Source of the DNA: Stomoxys calcitrans
Taxonomy: Eukaryota; Arthropoda; Insecta; Diptera; Muscidae
Reading direction: 5' to 3'
NCBI RefSeq assembly: GCF_963082655.1
Contig: NC_081553.1
Location: 193,381,373-193,445,372 of the forward strand
Length of the DNA stretch: 64,000 bases
The notes below the pieces were generated by a model. The model was not told the DNA's origin. It was given only the letters and a program-made list of their open reading frames with translations, and made no database searches. This document shows, one piece after another, positions 34,080 to 45,645 of this stretch. How positions within the stretch are numbered: position 1 is the stretch's first letter; every line of letters starts with the position of its first letter. The translations under genes and the position numbers were made by a program.

Positions 34080-34490
34080 TTTAAAAATTGTATAACTTTT
34101 GTTGTTGTTGCTGCAGCCACATTTTCATGTAGAGGTGGCAATTCGCGTCAAGCTCCTTCAAAGGACCATTCGCCTCGGGAGCATGATATTTAAAGGCGCA
34201 AATAACTCGCCTTGTCATATCGAGTGCCGACCTCTCAATCCATGGCAGCCGGTTGTACGTACCGGATTGACCCGATGGATTCATTCATCGGGAAGGGCTG
34301 CCGCCTCTGTGTACAAAACACTGCTACAACAACAACAGCAATAACTCTCCGCTCTATACCGCTGATTGTCCGCGACTGCCGTTGCAACTACTCTGTTTGG
34401 AGCATTCCACTATCCGTAGCCTGTGGACGCATCCGGTAGCTCGCAGCTAAGCTTCTCGTGACGGCAATGACCACCACACAGATTGGAGCT
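34080..34490 (-). repeat. Family E repeat (minus) split by a LINE 3' end (plus)
   Basis: 34085-34225 is the inverse of the family E 3' end, including the CAA tail ('tttgttgttgttgctgcag'). 34346-34490 is the rest of the same element ('gattgtccgcgactgccgtt', 'actatccgtagcctgtgg'). Between them 34226-34345 is the Jockey-type 3' end with 'gtacgtaccggattgaccc' and 'ctgctacaacaacaacag'. The LINE end therefore inserted into family E. Confidence 0.7.
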
Positions 34491-34775
34491 CAATGTTCAA
34501 GCTGTTTTTTTGTATTATATATTTCGTACGTATCAAACGATGTGTATAACTTACAGAGTTGATATTTTTGAAAATACATGTGACACTACATATAGTGTGA
34601 TAGCAGCTTTGGCACTTTTTAGTAAAATATTTACTACAATGCCACTTACGAACGCTTTCATTTAGACGGACTATAAATTGGCTCGGTTTTTTAATCATTC
34701 ACAATAGTTCAACATAAAACTGCCGCCTTTTTATTTATTTTGTTGCTTCAATACTTTGGAAAGAAATATAAAACA

Positions 34776-35990
34776 ATGCAAGCATTTTTAAAAACGGGCA
34801 AAACTACAACTGGCTTGGATAAATCTCAGCCTAGTACTTCAGCCGGTCATCATTCTGGTGAAAGACGTAAACCTCCAGCACCATGGGTAGAAAAATAGTA
34901 AGTTTTGGTGATAGGTCTATCTGGAAGAGTATGTAGATCTATAACTTTAATTTTCTATTCCCCCATAGCCGCCCTAAAAGCGTAGATGATGTGGTGGAAC
35001 AATCTGAAGTAGTTGCAGTTTTACGGAAATGCGTCGAGGGTGCTGATCTGCCAAATATGCTGTTATATGGACCACCTGGAACAGGAAAAACGAGTACTAT
35101 ACTTGCAGCAGCTCGACAAATTTTCGGTGATATGTTTCGCGAACGTATTCTTGAGCTTAATGCTTCCGATGAGAGAGGCATTAATGTAGTGCGTACGAAA
35201 ATCAAGAATTTTGCCCAACTTACCGCTAGTGGAACACGACCAGATGGGCGCCCCTGTCCCCCTTTTAAGATTATTATATTAGATGAGGCTGATTCAATGA
35301 CACATGCTGCTCAGGCAGCTCTACGTCGCACCATGGAGAAGGAAAGCCGCAGTACACGTTTTTGTTTGGTCTGCAACTATGTGTCTCGTATTATTGAACC
35401 CATAACATCAAGATGTACCAAATTTCGTTTCAAGTCATTGGGCGAAACTCAAATTATAGAGCGTTTAAAGCATATATGCCAATTAGAACGTGTTAGCATT
35501 AATGAAGATGCTTTTAAGGCCATAGTAAATATATCTGGAGGTGATATGCGACGTGCAATCACTACATTGCAATCATGCTATCGTTTGAAAGGGGTTCAAC
35601 ATACAATACAAATCGATGATTTATTGGAAATGTCTGGCATTATACCAGAATCCTATTTGAGCGAATATTTGGAGGTATGCCGCACTGGAAATTATAAAAA
35701 ATTGGAAGATTTTGTGCGAAACATTGGCTATGAGGCTTACAGTATTGGCCAAATGTTGGAGCAGTTTAATGAGTATGTTTTGAGATGTCCCACACTAACT
35801 AGCATGCAAAAGGCAAAAATTTCCGATAAACTGGGGGTAAGTCAAAATAATAAATCCTGGTAAAATTCTCGTCAAGTCTTTATTCTCTTTTTGTTTTTAG
35901 GAATGCTCCTTCCGTTTGCAAGATGGTGGTTCAGAATATCTTCAAATCATGGACTTGGGATGTGCCATTATTTTGGCTCTAAAAGATTAG
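34776..35990 (+). CDS. RFC4: Replication factor C subunit 4 (human RFC4 type)
   Basis: This is a small subunit of the clamp loader, a nuclear AAA+ ATPase that opens and loads PCNA at primer ends. The exons are 34776-34897, 34969-35836 and 35901-35990, with introns of 71 and 64 bp and good GT-AG sites (AAATA|GTAAGT; CCATAG|CC; GGGG|GTAAGT; TTTTTAG|GA). The product is 359 residues. MQAFLKTGK at the N-terminus is typical of RFC4. PWVEKYRP spans the first splice site. Walker A GPPGTGKT is at 75-82, Walker B DEAD at 146-149, and the arginine finger SRC at 188-190. The C-terminal collar domain ends DLGCAIILALKD. Fly nomenclature differs: I take this to be the CG8142 orthologue, not the gene named RfC4 in Drosophila. 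AATAAA is at 36057-36062. It converges with TAF9 downstream. Confidence 0.95.
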
Positions 35991-36224
35991 ACCTAAAATA
36001 TGCAAACACATATAGTATTAGGTTTCCTATTTAATTTATGTTACAGGTATGAACAAAATAAAATCATTTAAACGATATGAAATGCGTATAAAAGGCAACT
36101 ACATTTTTATATCTTTATTTATTTATAAATTTTTATTTTAGTTTCTGAAATTTGTAATTTTAAAGCCTTATAAGTATTTAGTATAACAAAAGGATCTTGT
36201 TTTCATCAGCAGAAAAAGATCCTT

Positions 36225-36900
36225 CGTACACGGTGTACATCTACCAAGCAGATGTGGTTCCTGTAGACCAACAGCCACCCATCAACTAAGTACGTCCCGG
36301 CACGGAATAACTATGAGCATCACACAGGCTGGAACTTTGAGCCCCACTCTGTGTGGTTCTTCGTTATCACGAGAAGCTAAGCTGGGAGCTAAGCGCGTCT
36401 ACAGGTTGCGGATAGTGATATGCTCCATACGGAGCAGCTGGAACTGCAGTCGCGGACATTTAGCGGCTTCGAGTGGAGAGTCTCAGTGAGAGGCCGAATG
36501 GCTCCGGCTTTTGTTTAAATACTGAGTGCATATGATGCTCGATACATGGCAAGTTATTGGCGCCTTTAAATAACCAAAGGGCATCAGGTTCCCGCGGCGA
36601 TCGGTCGTATAGACCGGAACGAACTTACTCGCTTATAAGAGCTTGACGAGGATAGCCACTTGCACATGCAAATGTAGTTACAACAACAACAACTACGTAC
36701 GTTGCCTCAATTTCTACTGTGCTAGGATTAATGCCAGCGTGTAGGATGTATATTCCGCGGGTGAGATACGATGGGAACACAGTATTTTAGCAAGAACCGA
36801 CGATGCCCGGCCTCCCATTGAGACTATACACTAAATGCCGCTGATTGTCCGCGACTGCAGTTGCATTTGCTCCCTACGGAGCACTCTATTATCCGAGGCT
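36225..36900 (+). repeat. Family E repeat, full copy with CAA tail, plus inverted fragment
   Basis: 36290-36690 reads 'cacacaggctggaactttg', 'atcacgagaagctaagctg', 'acaggttgcggatagtg', 'ctgcagtcgcggacatttag' and ends 'gttacaacaacaacaac'. 36830-36900 is an inverted piece ('gattgtccgcgactgcag'). Confidence 0.7.
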
Positions 36901-37200
36901 CCAATTTCCATCTAAAAGAGAGCTAGCTCATAGTTATCCCCTGCCGTGCCAGACAGTCGACTAGTGGACAAGCCCTTCTTGGCCATATGTGAAATTTGTA
37001 ACAAAATGGACTAAATAGCCTGCTATGGTACACGAAATACTTGGTTTTAATTCCCCCTTGTTCATAGAAACAATTTAAGAATATGAAGTGGCAAAATTGC
37101 ATAATTTAACATCATATATATTATGTAGGCATTAAGACTTAATGTGTTATTTCTTATACCTATTTATTGTTTCACTTCTGTATTTTAATAAACTTATATT

Positions 37201-38105
37201 CTATGGTACAACTTCAAATTCGTCCTCATCACGTTCTCTTTTCACACCAGTACCTGTTGCAATGGTTGTTATTGATCCCACAACTGTATTCTCAGCATCC
37301 ACTTCCATTTTTACCTCACCTAATGAATCCATTGTACTTCCACTGCCTCCAACCGAGGAACCTGCCAAACCTTTGCTATCAACAGCCACAGTTTTAGCTG
37401 TTGTAGTGAACTTTATAACAGGCTTTGGTATTGTAACCACTTGAGCTTTGGGTGTCAGAACTGTTTGCCTTTTAATCGAACCTGCTGCAGCGCCTCCAGG
37501 CTTAAGTTGTGATTTAATTGTACTGCGTCCTTCCAAAGCAGATTTTGTCATTTTCTTAGCTTGATTTGCGGCTCTTAGTTTGTAATTGCAAGCAGACAGG
37601 CAATAACGATCGGGAGGTAGTCGTAAACCACAGTGAGGCTTAATGGCGGGCAAAGGCATGCTATTGCGTACCTCGGCTAATTTAGATATGACCTGGAAAA
37701 AAACAAAATTTTATTAAACTGAATACTTGAAAGTCATATTCAATACACTTACATGTCGGGGCGGTGGACATGTGAAAGCTTTATCAAGAACTACTTCCGT
37801 TGCTAGTTTAACATCGTCTAAATCTATCGTTTTCTTGCGGGCATGATTTGCAAAGACTTTAGCATCATCCAATATACATGTCACATAGCCTATAAGATAA
37901 ATTGATTGTGATACAGAATATGTTAATTTCTTAATTCTTTGCACTTACGATATGAAAACTCCAAAAGTTGATTAATAACCCTTGGCTCGTATTCCTGTAT
38001 TCCCAGATCTTTTAGAATAGACATAATGACCTGGGCATCTTTGGGCACATGTTTTACCTGAGTATTAATTTTAGTCTTTTCACTTTTTTCCTTTTCCGTA
38101 GACAT
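37201..38105 (-). CDS. Taf9: TAF9 (TFIID/SAGA subunit, e(y)1 in flies)
   Basis: TAF9 is a nuclear histone-fold protein that pairs with TAF6 in TFIID and SAGA-type complexes. The exons are 37949-38105, 37753-37889 and 37201-37692, with introns of 59 and 60 bp (TATC|GTAAGT; CTTATAG|GC; GACAT|GTAAGT; TTCCAG|GT). The product is 261 residues. The histone fold covers about residues 15-100: [31 protein letters not shown] across the first junction, then [20 protein letters not shown]. The conserved TAF9 block [14 protein letters not shown] follows. The C-terminal tail is low complexity, rich in Lys, Thr, Ser and Gly, with [15 protein letters not shown], and ends [11 protein letters not shown]. It converges on RFC4, with about 1.2 kb of repeat-rich DNA between the stops. 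Confidence 0.96.
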
Positions 38106-38409
38106 TGTATTTAAATTATGCCCTTTATTGTTTGATGTTAAATAGCAGCATAAACAAATATCTCAATGCTTCTTCTATTTGTAAAATGACATTTCGACAT
38201 TTCAAAATGTAATAGATTAACGCAATACCTGTTCAAAAGATGGATGCTATGAAAAGCTATGTTCTTCATTTTTCTACTACTTCACTCAATTGTGAATGAT
38301 TGGATTAATTTATGCATCCTAGACCAATTTGTATAGCGTACACTGCATGTCAAGCATCTTACAAACCACTAAATCCATACCACTCGAATAATTGCCCATG
38401 TATGCTTCA

Positions 38410-39045
38410 TAACCAAGGCGGATTTAAAAAGGATATTTCACGCGAACTGCTGTTAACACCCGGCCGCGTTTGACGGAATTAAGATGACAGATTCTTGTTT
38501 GCATTCCTTTGTTGTTATTTTCTTTCTCGCATATCCCTGCTCATTTACGCACCCACACATATACACACACTCACACAAATTTCTTTGTGTGTGTTGGTTA
38601 AACGTCGATCAGCTTGATGACAACATGGCGGATTGCACCATATGATTTGTCGTTGTTGTACAAATGAGACCATCTTTAATTGTTTCGCCACGGTCTATAC
38701 CGCAGTTATGTAATTTGTCTACTTCTAATTTCGATTCTTTCGTTTCATGTAATTTTCGCAAGGAAATTAACCAAATATGAAACTATATGATCTTACACGA
38801 TCAGCTGTTAACAGCCGGCCTGTTTAAGGGTGTTGGGATGAAAGTTCTTTGTTTACATTCACAGCAAATCACTCTCTTATTTTTCCACGTTCTCTTTGTT
38901 TGTGTTGTTCTTTCTCTCATATTGCCTGCATATGTTGAGAATAATGCCATTTCAGTAAATCAGTTTGATGACAAGATGGCGGATTTCACCATATGATTTG
39001 TGGTTGTTGTACAAATGAAATCACCTTTTGAAACCGCCTAGCCCT
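38410..39045 (+). mobile_element. Two adjacent MITEs with GGTGGTCTCA-type ends
   Basis: Copy 1 (38410-38700) runs from 'ggcggatttaaaaaggatat' to 'caaatgagaccatctttaat'. Copy 2 (38770-39045) runs from 'cacgatcagctgttaacagc' to 'acaaatgaaatcacctttt'. Both contain 'atggcggatt(g/t)cacc' and 'atatgattt'. Their ends are more decayed than those of the copies at 28135 and 39345. Confidence 0.7.
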
Positions 39046-39148
39046 ATGACAAGCCCGCGGTGACATCGTATTGGCGTATAGGGCACCGACTTACGGGTTA
39101 CTGTTATCCAGGAAAACTTGGTTCGATTTCCCAGTTTATTTCTTTTAA

Positions 39149-39335
39149 TATTGGGTTGCCCAAAAAGTAATTGCGGATTTTTTAAAAGAAAGTAAATGCA
39201 TTTTTAATAAAACTTAGAATGAACTTTAATCAAATATACTTTTTTACACTTTTTTCTAAAGCAAGCTAAAAGTAACAGCTGATAACTGACAGAAGAAAGA
39301 ATGAAATTACAGAGTCACAAGCTGTGAAAAAATTT
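39149..39335 (+). mobile_element. Mariner-like MITE, right end missing
   Basis: The left TIR 'ttgggttgcccaaaaagtaa' is intact. The interior matches the copy at 13479 up to 'caagctgtgaaaaaatttg', and the right TIR is absent. The GGTGGTCTCA-type MITE begins about 10 bp later. Confidence 0.9.
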
Positions 39336-39344
39336 GAGCTTTGT

Positions 39345-39600
39345 CACAGAGCAAGGCGGATTTGAAAAGGTGGTCTCACGCGAACAGAGCTGGCCAGGTT
39401 TGACGGTATTAAGATGACAGATCTTTATTTGCATTCTCCTTGTTGTTGTCCTCTTTCTCGCATATTCCCTGCTCATGTACGCACACGCACACACATTTCT
39501 TTGCGTGTGTTGGCAAAACTACGATGAGCTTGATGGCAGATTGCACCATATGATTTGTGGTTGTTCTACAAATGAGACCACCTTTAATTGCTTCGTCATG
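39345..39600 (+). mobile_element. MITE with GGTGGTCTCA-type ends
   Basis: Left 'gaaaaggtggtctcacgcg', right 'acaaatgagaccacctttaa'. The ends form inverted repeats. The interior has 'tgacggtattaagatg' and 'tttctcgcatattccctgc'. Confidence 0.8.
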
Positions 39601-39742
39601 GTCGCAAAGTCAACGCTCTTAAAGTAGCGGTCACCGACTCCGAATTTCGGAAGTTAATTTTTATGATTTGCAGACGTTGTTCGTTTGTCTATTTACCATG
39701 ATCAAAATGTTGAGTTTACTGCATAAATCCAAAGTTACAGTG

Positions 39743-39816
39743 ATCTATGTAATCAAGAGTCTATGGAATAAGGTACCAGGAAGCGATCAGCGCCATAGAC
39801 TCTTGATTATATAGAT
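39743..39816. other. Hairpin with 24-bp arms and 26-nt loop
   Basis: The left arm 39743-39766 and right arm 39793-39816 are inverted repeats with a single mismatch. The inner 16 bp (AATCAAGAGTCTATGG and its complement) are perfect. The loop is 39767-39792. The function is unknown; it could be a decayed element end or a small-RNA precursor-like fold. Confidence 0.8.
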
Positions 39817-40009
39817 GTCTTATGGCTCTCAGAGAAAAATAACAATAAGTTGCAACGGTTAAAGTATGACGTTTTCGTTTGCTTCTTTAGAGAAATTAGA
39901 AGACGGAAATAAGAGAACACAGAAGCATTGAAAAACACAGGTAAATTGACAAAAAAAAAAACACATAATGTAAAGGGTGATTTTTTAGATTACTTTTTGG
40001 CATATAAAC

Positions 40010-40612
40010 CTGTCAGGGGTCTTGATTTCTTGAGCGTCTAGAGGGCGCAATTCCTTTCCGATTTGGCACGGCGTGTTAGATTATGACTTCCAACAACTGT
40101 GCTAGGTATGCTTTAAATCGTTTTATAACCTGATATAGCTGCCAAAGATCTTGATCGTGACTTCTTGAGCCACTAGATGGCGCAATTCTTATCCGATTTG
40201 GCTGAAATTTTGCATGAGGTTTTTTGTTATGACTTCTAACAACTGTTTGAAATCGATCAATAACCTGATGTAGCTGCCATTTAAACCGATCTGGGATCTT
40301 GGCTTCTTGAGCCTCCAGAGGGCGTAATTATTATCCGATTTGGCTGAAATTTTGTACAACGGCTTCTCCTATCAACATACGTGTTAAATATTGTCCGAAT
40401 CGGTCTATAGCCTGATACAGATCCCATAAAAACCGATCCCTCTCTATTTTACTGTTTGAGCCCCTGAAGGTCGCAATTCTTAATCGTATTGGCTGAAATT
40501 TTACACAATGACTTCTGCTACTATTATGGTGTCCAACATTCAATTCAATTGTCCGAATTGGACCATAACTTGATATAGCTCCAATATTAAATCAATTCTT
40601 TTCTTTTATTTT
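40010..40612 (-). repeat. Family A repeat, inverted, truncated
   Basis: It contains 'gagcgtctagagggcgcaat', 'tccgatttggctgaaattt' and 'taacctgatatagctgcc', the complement of family A units. It stops at 40612 against family C, so its own left terminus is missing. Confidence 0.75.
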
Positions 40613-41735
40613 GTTATACCCACCACCGTGGGATAGGGTCTAATGCCCATAAAAACTTAATTTTTCATCCAATTTTGCTGAAATTTTCAATAGTAAGTAG
40701 TTTTAAGCCTACCAACATCTGACCAAAACATGGTTCAGATCGGACCATATTTAGATATAGCTGCCATATAGACCTATCTGCCGATAAAGGGTCTGAAGCC
40801 CATAAAAGCTTTATTTTTTAACAAATTTCGCTGAAATTTGAAACAGTGAGTAGTTTCAGGCCTCTCAACTACAAAACTAAAAATGGTTTAGATCGGACTG
40901 TATTTAGATATAGCTGCCATATAGACCGATCTGCCGATAAAGGGTCTGAAGCCCATAAAAGCTTTATTTTTTATCCGATTTCGCTGAAATTTAAAAAAAG
41001 TGAGTAGCTTTAAGCCTACCAACATTTGACCCAAATATGGTTTAAATCGGACTATATATAGATATAGCTGCCATATAGACCGATCTCCCGATAAAGAACT
41101 TTTCAACAGTAAGTAGTTTTAGGCCAACAACATTTGACCCAAACACGGTTCAGACCGGACTATATTTAGATATAGCTGCCATATTGACCGATCTGCCGAT
41201 AAAGGGTCTGAAGCCCATAACAGCTTTATTTTTAAACGATTTCGCTGAAATTTGAAACAGTGAGTAGTTTCAGGCCTCTCAACTACAAACCCATACATGG
41301 TTCAGATCGGACTATATTTAGATATAGCCGCCATGTAGACCGATCTCCCGATAAAGGGTCTGAAGGCCATAAAACTTGTTTTTTTAATCCGATTTCGCTG
41401 AAATTTGAAACAGTGAGTAGTTTTAGGCCACCCGCCACCCGACCCAAATATGGTAAAAATAAGAATTTAGATATAGCTGTCATATAGACCGACATGCCGG
41501 TTAAGGGTCTAAAGCTCATAAAAGCTTTATTTATTTCCCGATTTTGTTGAAATTTGAAGTGCAAAATTCAACAGTGACTTATATTTATAAGACCACTCAA
41601 TGTCCGTGCCGAATTTGGGTGCATAAGTTATCCAATTTTCATCAGATTGTGACGAAAGGGGGTTTACATATATACCCGAGGTGGTGGGTATCCAAAGTTC
41701 GTCCCGGCCGAACTTAATGCCTTTTTACTTGTTTT
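40612..41735 (-). repeat. Family C repeat
   Basis: Read on the minus strand the element begins with 'caagtaaaaaggcattaag' and 'ttcggccgggacgaac', then 'ggatacccaccacc', and ends 'cacggtggtgggtataac' at 40612. The unit mark '(g)ataaag' recurs at 40783, 40936, 41089, 41198 and 41350. Steps are 153, 153, 109 and 152, with the short one a deletion. The core 'gatatagctgccatatagac' is shared with family A in the opposite sense. Confidence 0.85.
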
Positions 41736-42926
41736 TGTTTACTTTCATTGTTTTTAGCGATTTCTATTAACTGTGACATTTTCAATCGGCATTTTTTTTT
41801 TTTGACAATTATAAGCCTCGTGGGGCCTTTCCACTTAACGTTTTTGTGATCTATTGCTATATATGGTGCATTCTTTTCAACAAATTGTCTTTGCCCTACA
41901 TAGCATGGAGTTTTAAATATTGCTAAATAGTTTCATAATGTGATTGTGTATATATGACTAGTTTATTTATTATTATAATAATTACATACATGCATAATAG
42001 ACCGTTTTTCTTAAGCTTTTTGTTTGTTTTATTTGTTTACCTAATATATAGTAGTACATAACATACATACAAAATTAGTGACCTATATTTATATAAATAT
42101 TTATTTACCATTTTATTTTTTTACTTATTAATATATGGTCGTTTTTCTTTGATTTTTTTACAGATATTGTTTAACTTTTTTTTTTACATTTAAAACAAAA
42201 AAAAGAAGAGAAATGGACGTACAAAAAACTTTGGTCAATTTGTGGAAGGAGTCGTGATATGAACAACTTTTAAGAAGAATGAATATACAAAAAAATTTAA
42301 TGTGACAAAAGGGTCATTTATGCTTATAACAAATATAAAAATGTTTTTTTTTTTTTAATACAAAGATTTGTTCGATAGTAATTTTAAACATTTTTGATTG
42401 TTTGATAATCCTGTACTGTTTTAAAAATACATCTAGCAATCGCCCCTTTTCGACAACATCGCATTAATATACAAAAAAATCTCAATTGGAAACCTCATAT
42501 CGATCGATAACACTTAAAAATTAAATCAACTAATTTAAATAGTAGAAAATGAATGTATCAATTGTTCATAACATAAAGATTAAACTTTTCGTATGAAGGG
42601 AAATTCTGTACATGTGGCATATAGAGCCTGAGAATTTCACTATTTGAATGTTTAACTTTCAGGACCACCCCATAAAGGAAACGGAGCAAGCTACATATAC
42701 AAAGAGAAAATATTAAATAAAATTTTATGAAAAGCAAACAAAAAACAAACTATGGGAAACTATGTTTCCATTACAAATTTAAAAATATATACGTATATAA
42801 TAATATTGTTATAAAAACATTAAAAACAAATATTAAATTATCATTATGAATTAATAAAATTATTTGTTTATAGACTAAAGTATTCAAAATAAATACTTCC
42901 AACCGTCAGCATGGCAGCGGCATCAA
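41736..42926. other. AT-rich sequence downstream of RhoL
   Basis: No gene was seen. It lies 3' of the RhoL stop on the minus strand and may contain its 3' UTR. Several TTTATT sites could act as minus-strand poly(A) signals; I cannot choose among them. Confidence 0.5.
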
Positions 42927-43555
42927 CTACAGGAAAGTACATTTACGCGGTTTACTTTTTGGTTTCTTTTCCACTGCGCGCACCGCTTCTTCGAATACAC
43001 TTTCTAAATTCAACTTCTTTTTGGCAGAACATTCAACCAATGAATGAGCATGGATTTCCTTTTTTAAGCGGCGACCCTCAGCTGTGGTAACAAATTTTTC
43101 GGAATTGGCCACACGTAAATCGAGCTTGGTACCCACCAAGACTACGGGAACGTTGTTGGAGAAATGTCTAATCTCAGGCCACCATTTACTTTTGATATTT
43201 TCAAATGACGCACGACTACTTATGGAATAGCACAAAAGAAAACAGCTGGTCTGTAAATAAAAAAAAGGAGAAGAAAAATGAGCTTCCTTAGATTACAATA
43301 TACTCCATCGTCTTGACTTACATTTGGATAACTTAAAGGTCGCAATCTTTCATAATCCTCCTGGCCCGCAGTATCCCATAAAGTTAGACTGTATTCTCTG
43401 TCATCGACTTTTATTGTGCAGGCATGATTATCGAAAACTGTTGGTATATACTCCTCGGGAAATTCGTTCTGTGTATAAGTGATTAGTAGACAGGTCTTAC
43501 CAACCATACCATCTCCAACTATGGTAATTTTTAAGGGGCGCACACTATTCGTCAT
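42927..43555 (-). CDS. RhoL: Rho-family small GTPase RhoL
   Basis: RhoL is a membrane-associated GTPase; in Drosophila it acts in blood-cell migration and adhesion. Exon 1 is 43322-43555 (78 codons), with donor CCAAAT|GTAAGT. The intron is 71 bp. Exon 2 is 42927-43250, with acceptor TTTACAG|ACC. The product is 185 residues. The P-loop GDGMVGKT is at 14-21, switch I PTVFDN at 38-43, switch [11 protein letters not shown] at 60-68, TKLD at 119-122 and SAK at 153-155. The C-terminus KPRKCTFL is polybasic with a CAAX box ending in Leu, which predicts geranylgeranylation. The N-terminus [18 protein letters not shown] and the FDNHAC stretch point to RhoL over Rho1, Rac, Cdc42 or Mtl. An acceptor TTTTTACAG at 43565-43573 lies just upstream of the ATG, so a non-coding 5' exon exists further right. 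Confidence 0.93.
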
Positions 43556-43645
43556 GCTGGTAAGCTGTAAAAAGAGGTAAAAAGGAAAAACTTTAATAAC
43601 TCGACTCAATTTTGGATTTTTCTGAAAAATTATACAGAACTATAG

Positions 43646-44165
43646 TAAACAAGTAAGAGCTTGCCAAGTTCGGCCGGGCCGAATCTTGTATACCCTCCAC
43701 CATGGATCACATATGTCAAGTTCTTTACGCGGTATCTCTTTTTAGGCAAACAAAGAATAATGAATAAGAACTGTTATGCTATTCGTGCTATATCAAATTA
43801 TAGTCCGATTCGAACTATAAATGAATTGAATGCTGAACATTGTAGAAGTCATTGTGTAATATTTCGGTGCATTCGGATAAGAATGAGCCTTGTAGGAGCT
43901 CAAGAAGCAAAATCGGGAGATTGGTTTATATGGGAGCTGTATCGAGCTATAGATCGATTCAGACCATATTGAACACACATGGGAGAAGCCATTGTACAAA
44001 ATTTCTGCCAAATCGGATTAGAATTTCGCCCTCTAGAGGCTTAAGAAGTCAAGATCCCGATTTACCGATTTGAACCATACTTAGCAAAGTTGTTAGAAGT
44101 GATACCAAAACACGTCATGCAAAATTACAGCCAAATCGTACGAAAATTGAGCCCTCTAGGATTTT
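43646..44165 (+). repeat. Family A repeat, 3'-truncated
   Basis: It starts 'caagtaagagcttgccaag', 'ttcggccgggccgaatc' and 'ataccctccaccatggatc', and stops after about two and a half units near 'gagccctctaggat'. Confidence 0.8.
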
Positions 44166-45285
44166 AGACTAGTCTTGTTTTAATTCAATTTAGTTTCTTC
44201 TCTTGAGTGTAATGAAAAAAGCCTTTGAAAATATCACCTATTATCTGTCATCACCTATTATCTGGCAATAGCAAGTGCTGTTGAATATTGATCTTTTGCT
44301 ATCTGCAAATACAGTCTCATCAAATACTCTACGGTGGGATTGTATATCCTGAATATTTTGTGGTGAATCGATTTCAGTACAGGTTGCCCGTGATTTTCTT
44401 TGGGCTATGTCCTACAGTCTCAATTTTCCAAGATGGATTTGGGACCTTATCTGCTGTCTTTTTGCATCCCAAGTCTTTAAGCGAAACCTTAGAAGCGCAG
44501 CTTTTATTCGATTCTTAACGCAAATCAGCTCCACCACAACGAAACACATGGCTCACTAATAGAAGGTAATGTCACTTGGTGCCATCAAAATGTGTAGAGG
44601 CTCTATTAACATTAAGGATATCAAACAGAGTAAGCAAAACGTGGTATCAACATGGGCAATGCAGGTGCCAGGCTATAGGATGCGCAGCTATAAATCACCA
44701 TCGTCTACACCACAGGTACAGTCAAGCATGCCAGCATAGCCGCCCTCTGACAAGGGAGGATATTTACCTATTCAGAACGGTTGTGACTATTCCATGTCGC
44801 ACTGGTGCCCCATTAGACGCGCAAGCAATCAAACCAACATGGCACGATGACTAGGTTGGTTTGAAAAGAGGGTGCGGATATTAATCCGCCCCATGCCACA
44901 ATGAACACACACCAAAGCCAGTAATCGGGTTGTTGTGGACTCTAAATACTAAAACTTTCCTAGAAAATCTAATCCAGGAATTCCGTACTATTTACAAAAT
45001 TCCGAATCGTTTTTCATACCCCACCGGTGTCTGTTAGTCACGAAAGCCGGGTAATGACATAGGAAATTCTTCGGTGACTAAGACCTCAATCACTTCTCAG
45101 AATACGCCTAACAAGGTCCCAGTTCAGTTCCTTCCAGCAACTAGACCAGAGCAACTTTACCCGATACTGAACCCGATCATGAAGAAGTGAATGCTGCGGA
45201 ATTTTCGAAACCATATCGAAGAAGTTGCAGTTGCGTCTAGACTAAGGATGAACCGATTGCTTCCTTCTACTTGGTATTTAACCTA
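44166..45285. other. Intergenic; one short retroelement end, otherwise unassigned
   Basis: 44838-44935 is the inverted 'aagccagtaatcgggttg' module. 44540-44830 and 44990-45285 are less AT-rich than the surroundings and are probably old retroelement sequence, but I could not align them to a domain. Confidence 0.45.
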
Positions 45286-45289
45286 CAAT

Positions 45290-45520
45290 AAATCTCAGCC
45301 AAGGTATTCCTCTGACCTCTTCCTTGCTTCCATTCAGTAATAGCCTCGTCTTATCACAATCCGGATCTCCCTATAGGATTTTCATCGTCACGCCGACCGT
45401 TTTGCTGTTCCACGGTGTCACATATGCGTTCGTAGGTCACGCTCTTAACTCGGACTGCGTCGAACCGAAATGCTTGGGGTTAACCATGTTTGTTGACGGC
45501 AATCTTGGATTTAAAAGCTC
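45290..45520 (-). pseudogene. Non-LTR retrotransposon fragment related to 12800-13478
   Basis: The minus strand is similar to 13180-13350: 'gtcgacgcagtccgagttaag'-type sequence and 'aacggt', with matching spacing. Examples on the plus strand are 'cttgcttccattcagtaata' and 'gctcttaactcggactgcgt'. No intact frame. Confidence 0.6.
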
Positions 45521-45598
45521 CCTTTATCACTTATTTTGGTTAAATATGTTTTCATACTCAAACCTGTTCAGTGCAAATATGTTCTGCTGAATATAGTG

Positions 45599-45645
45599 CT
45601 GAAAAGACACAGGCCTTAAGGCTGAAAAGACACAGGCCTTAAATT
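45599..45645 (+). repeat. Short tandem duplication
   Basis: 'gctgaaaagacacaggcctt' occurs twice in direct succession. Confidence 0.9.

Noticed and set aside
37201..37444. Plus-strand frames opposite the TAF9 3' exon
   Set aside because: They are antisense to the low-complexity TAF9 C-terminal tail.
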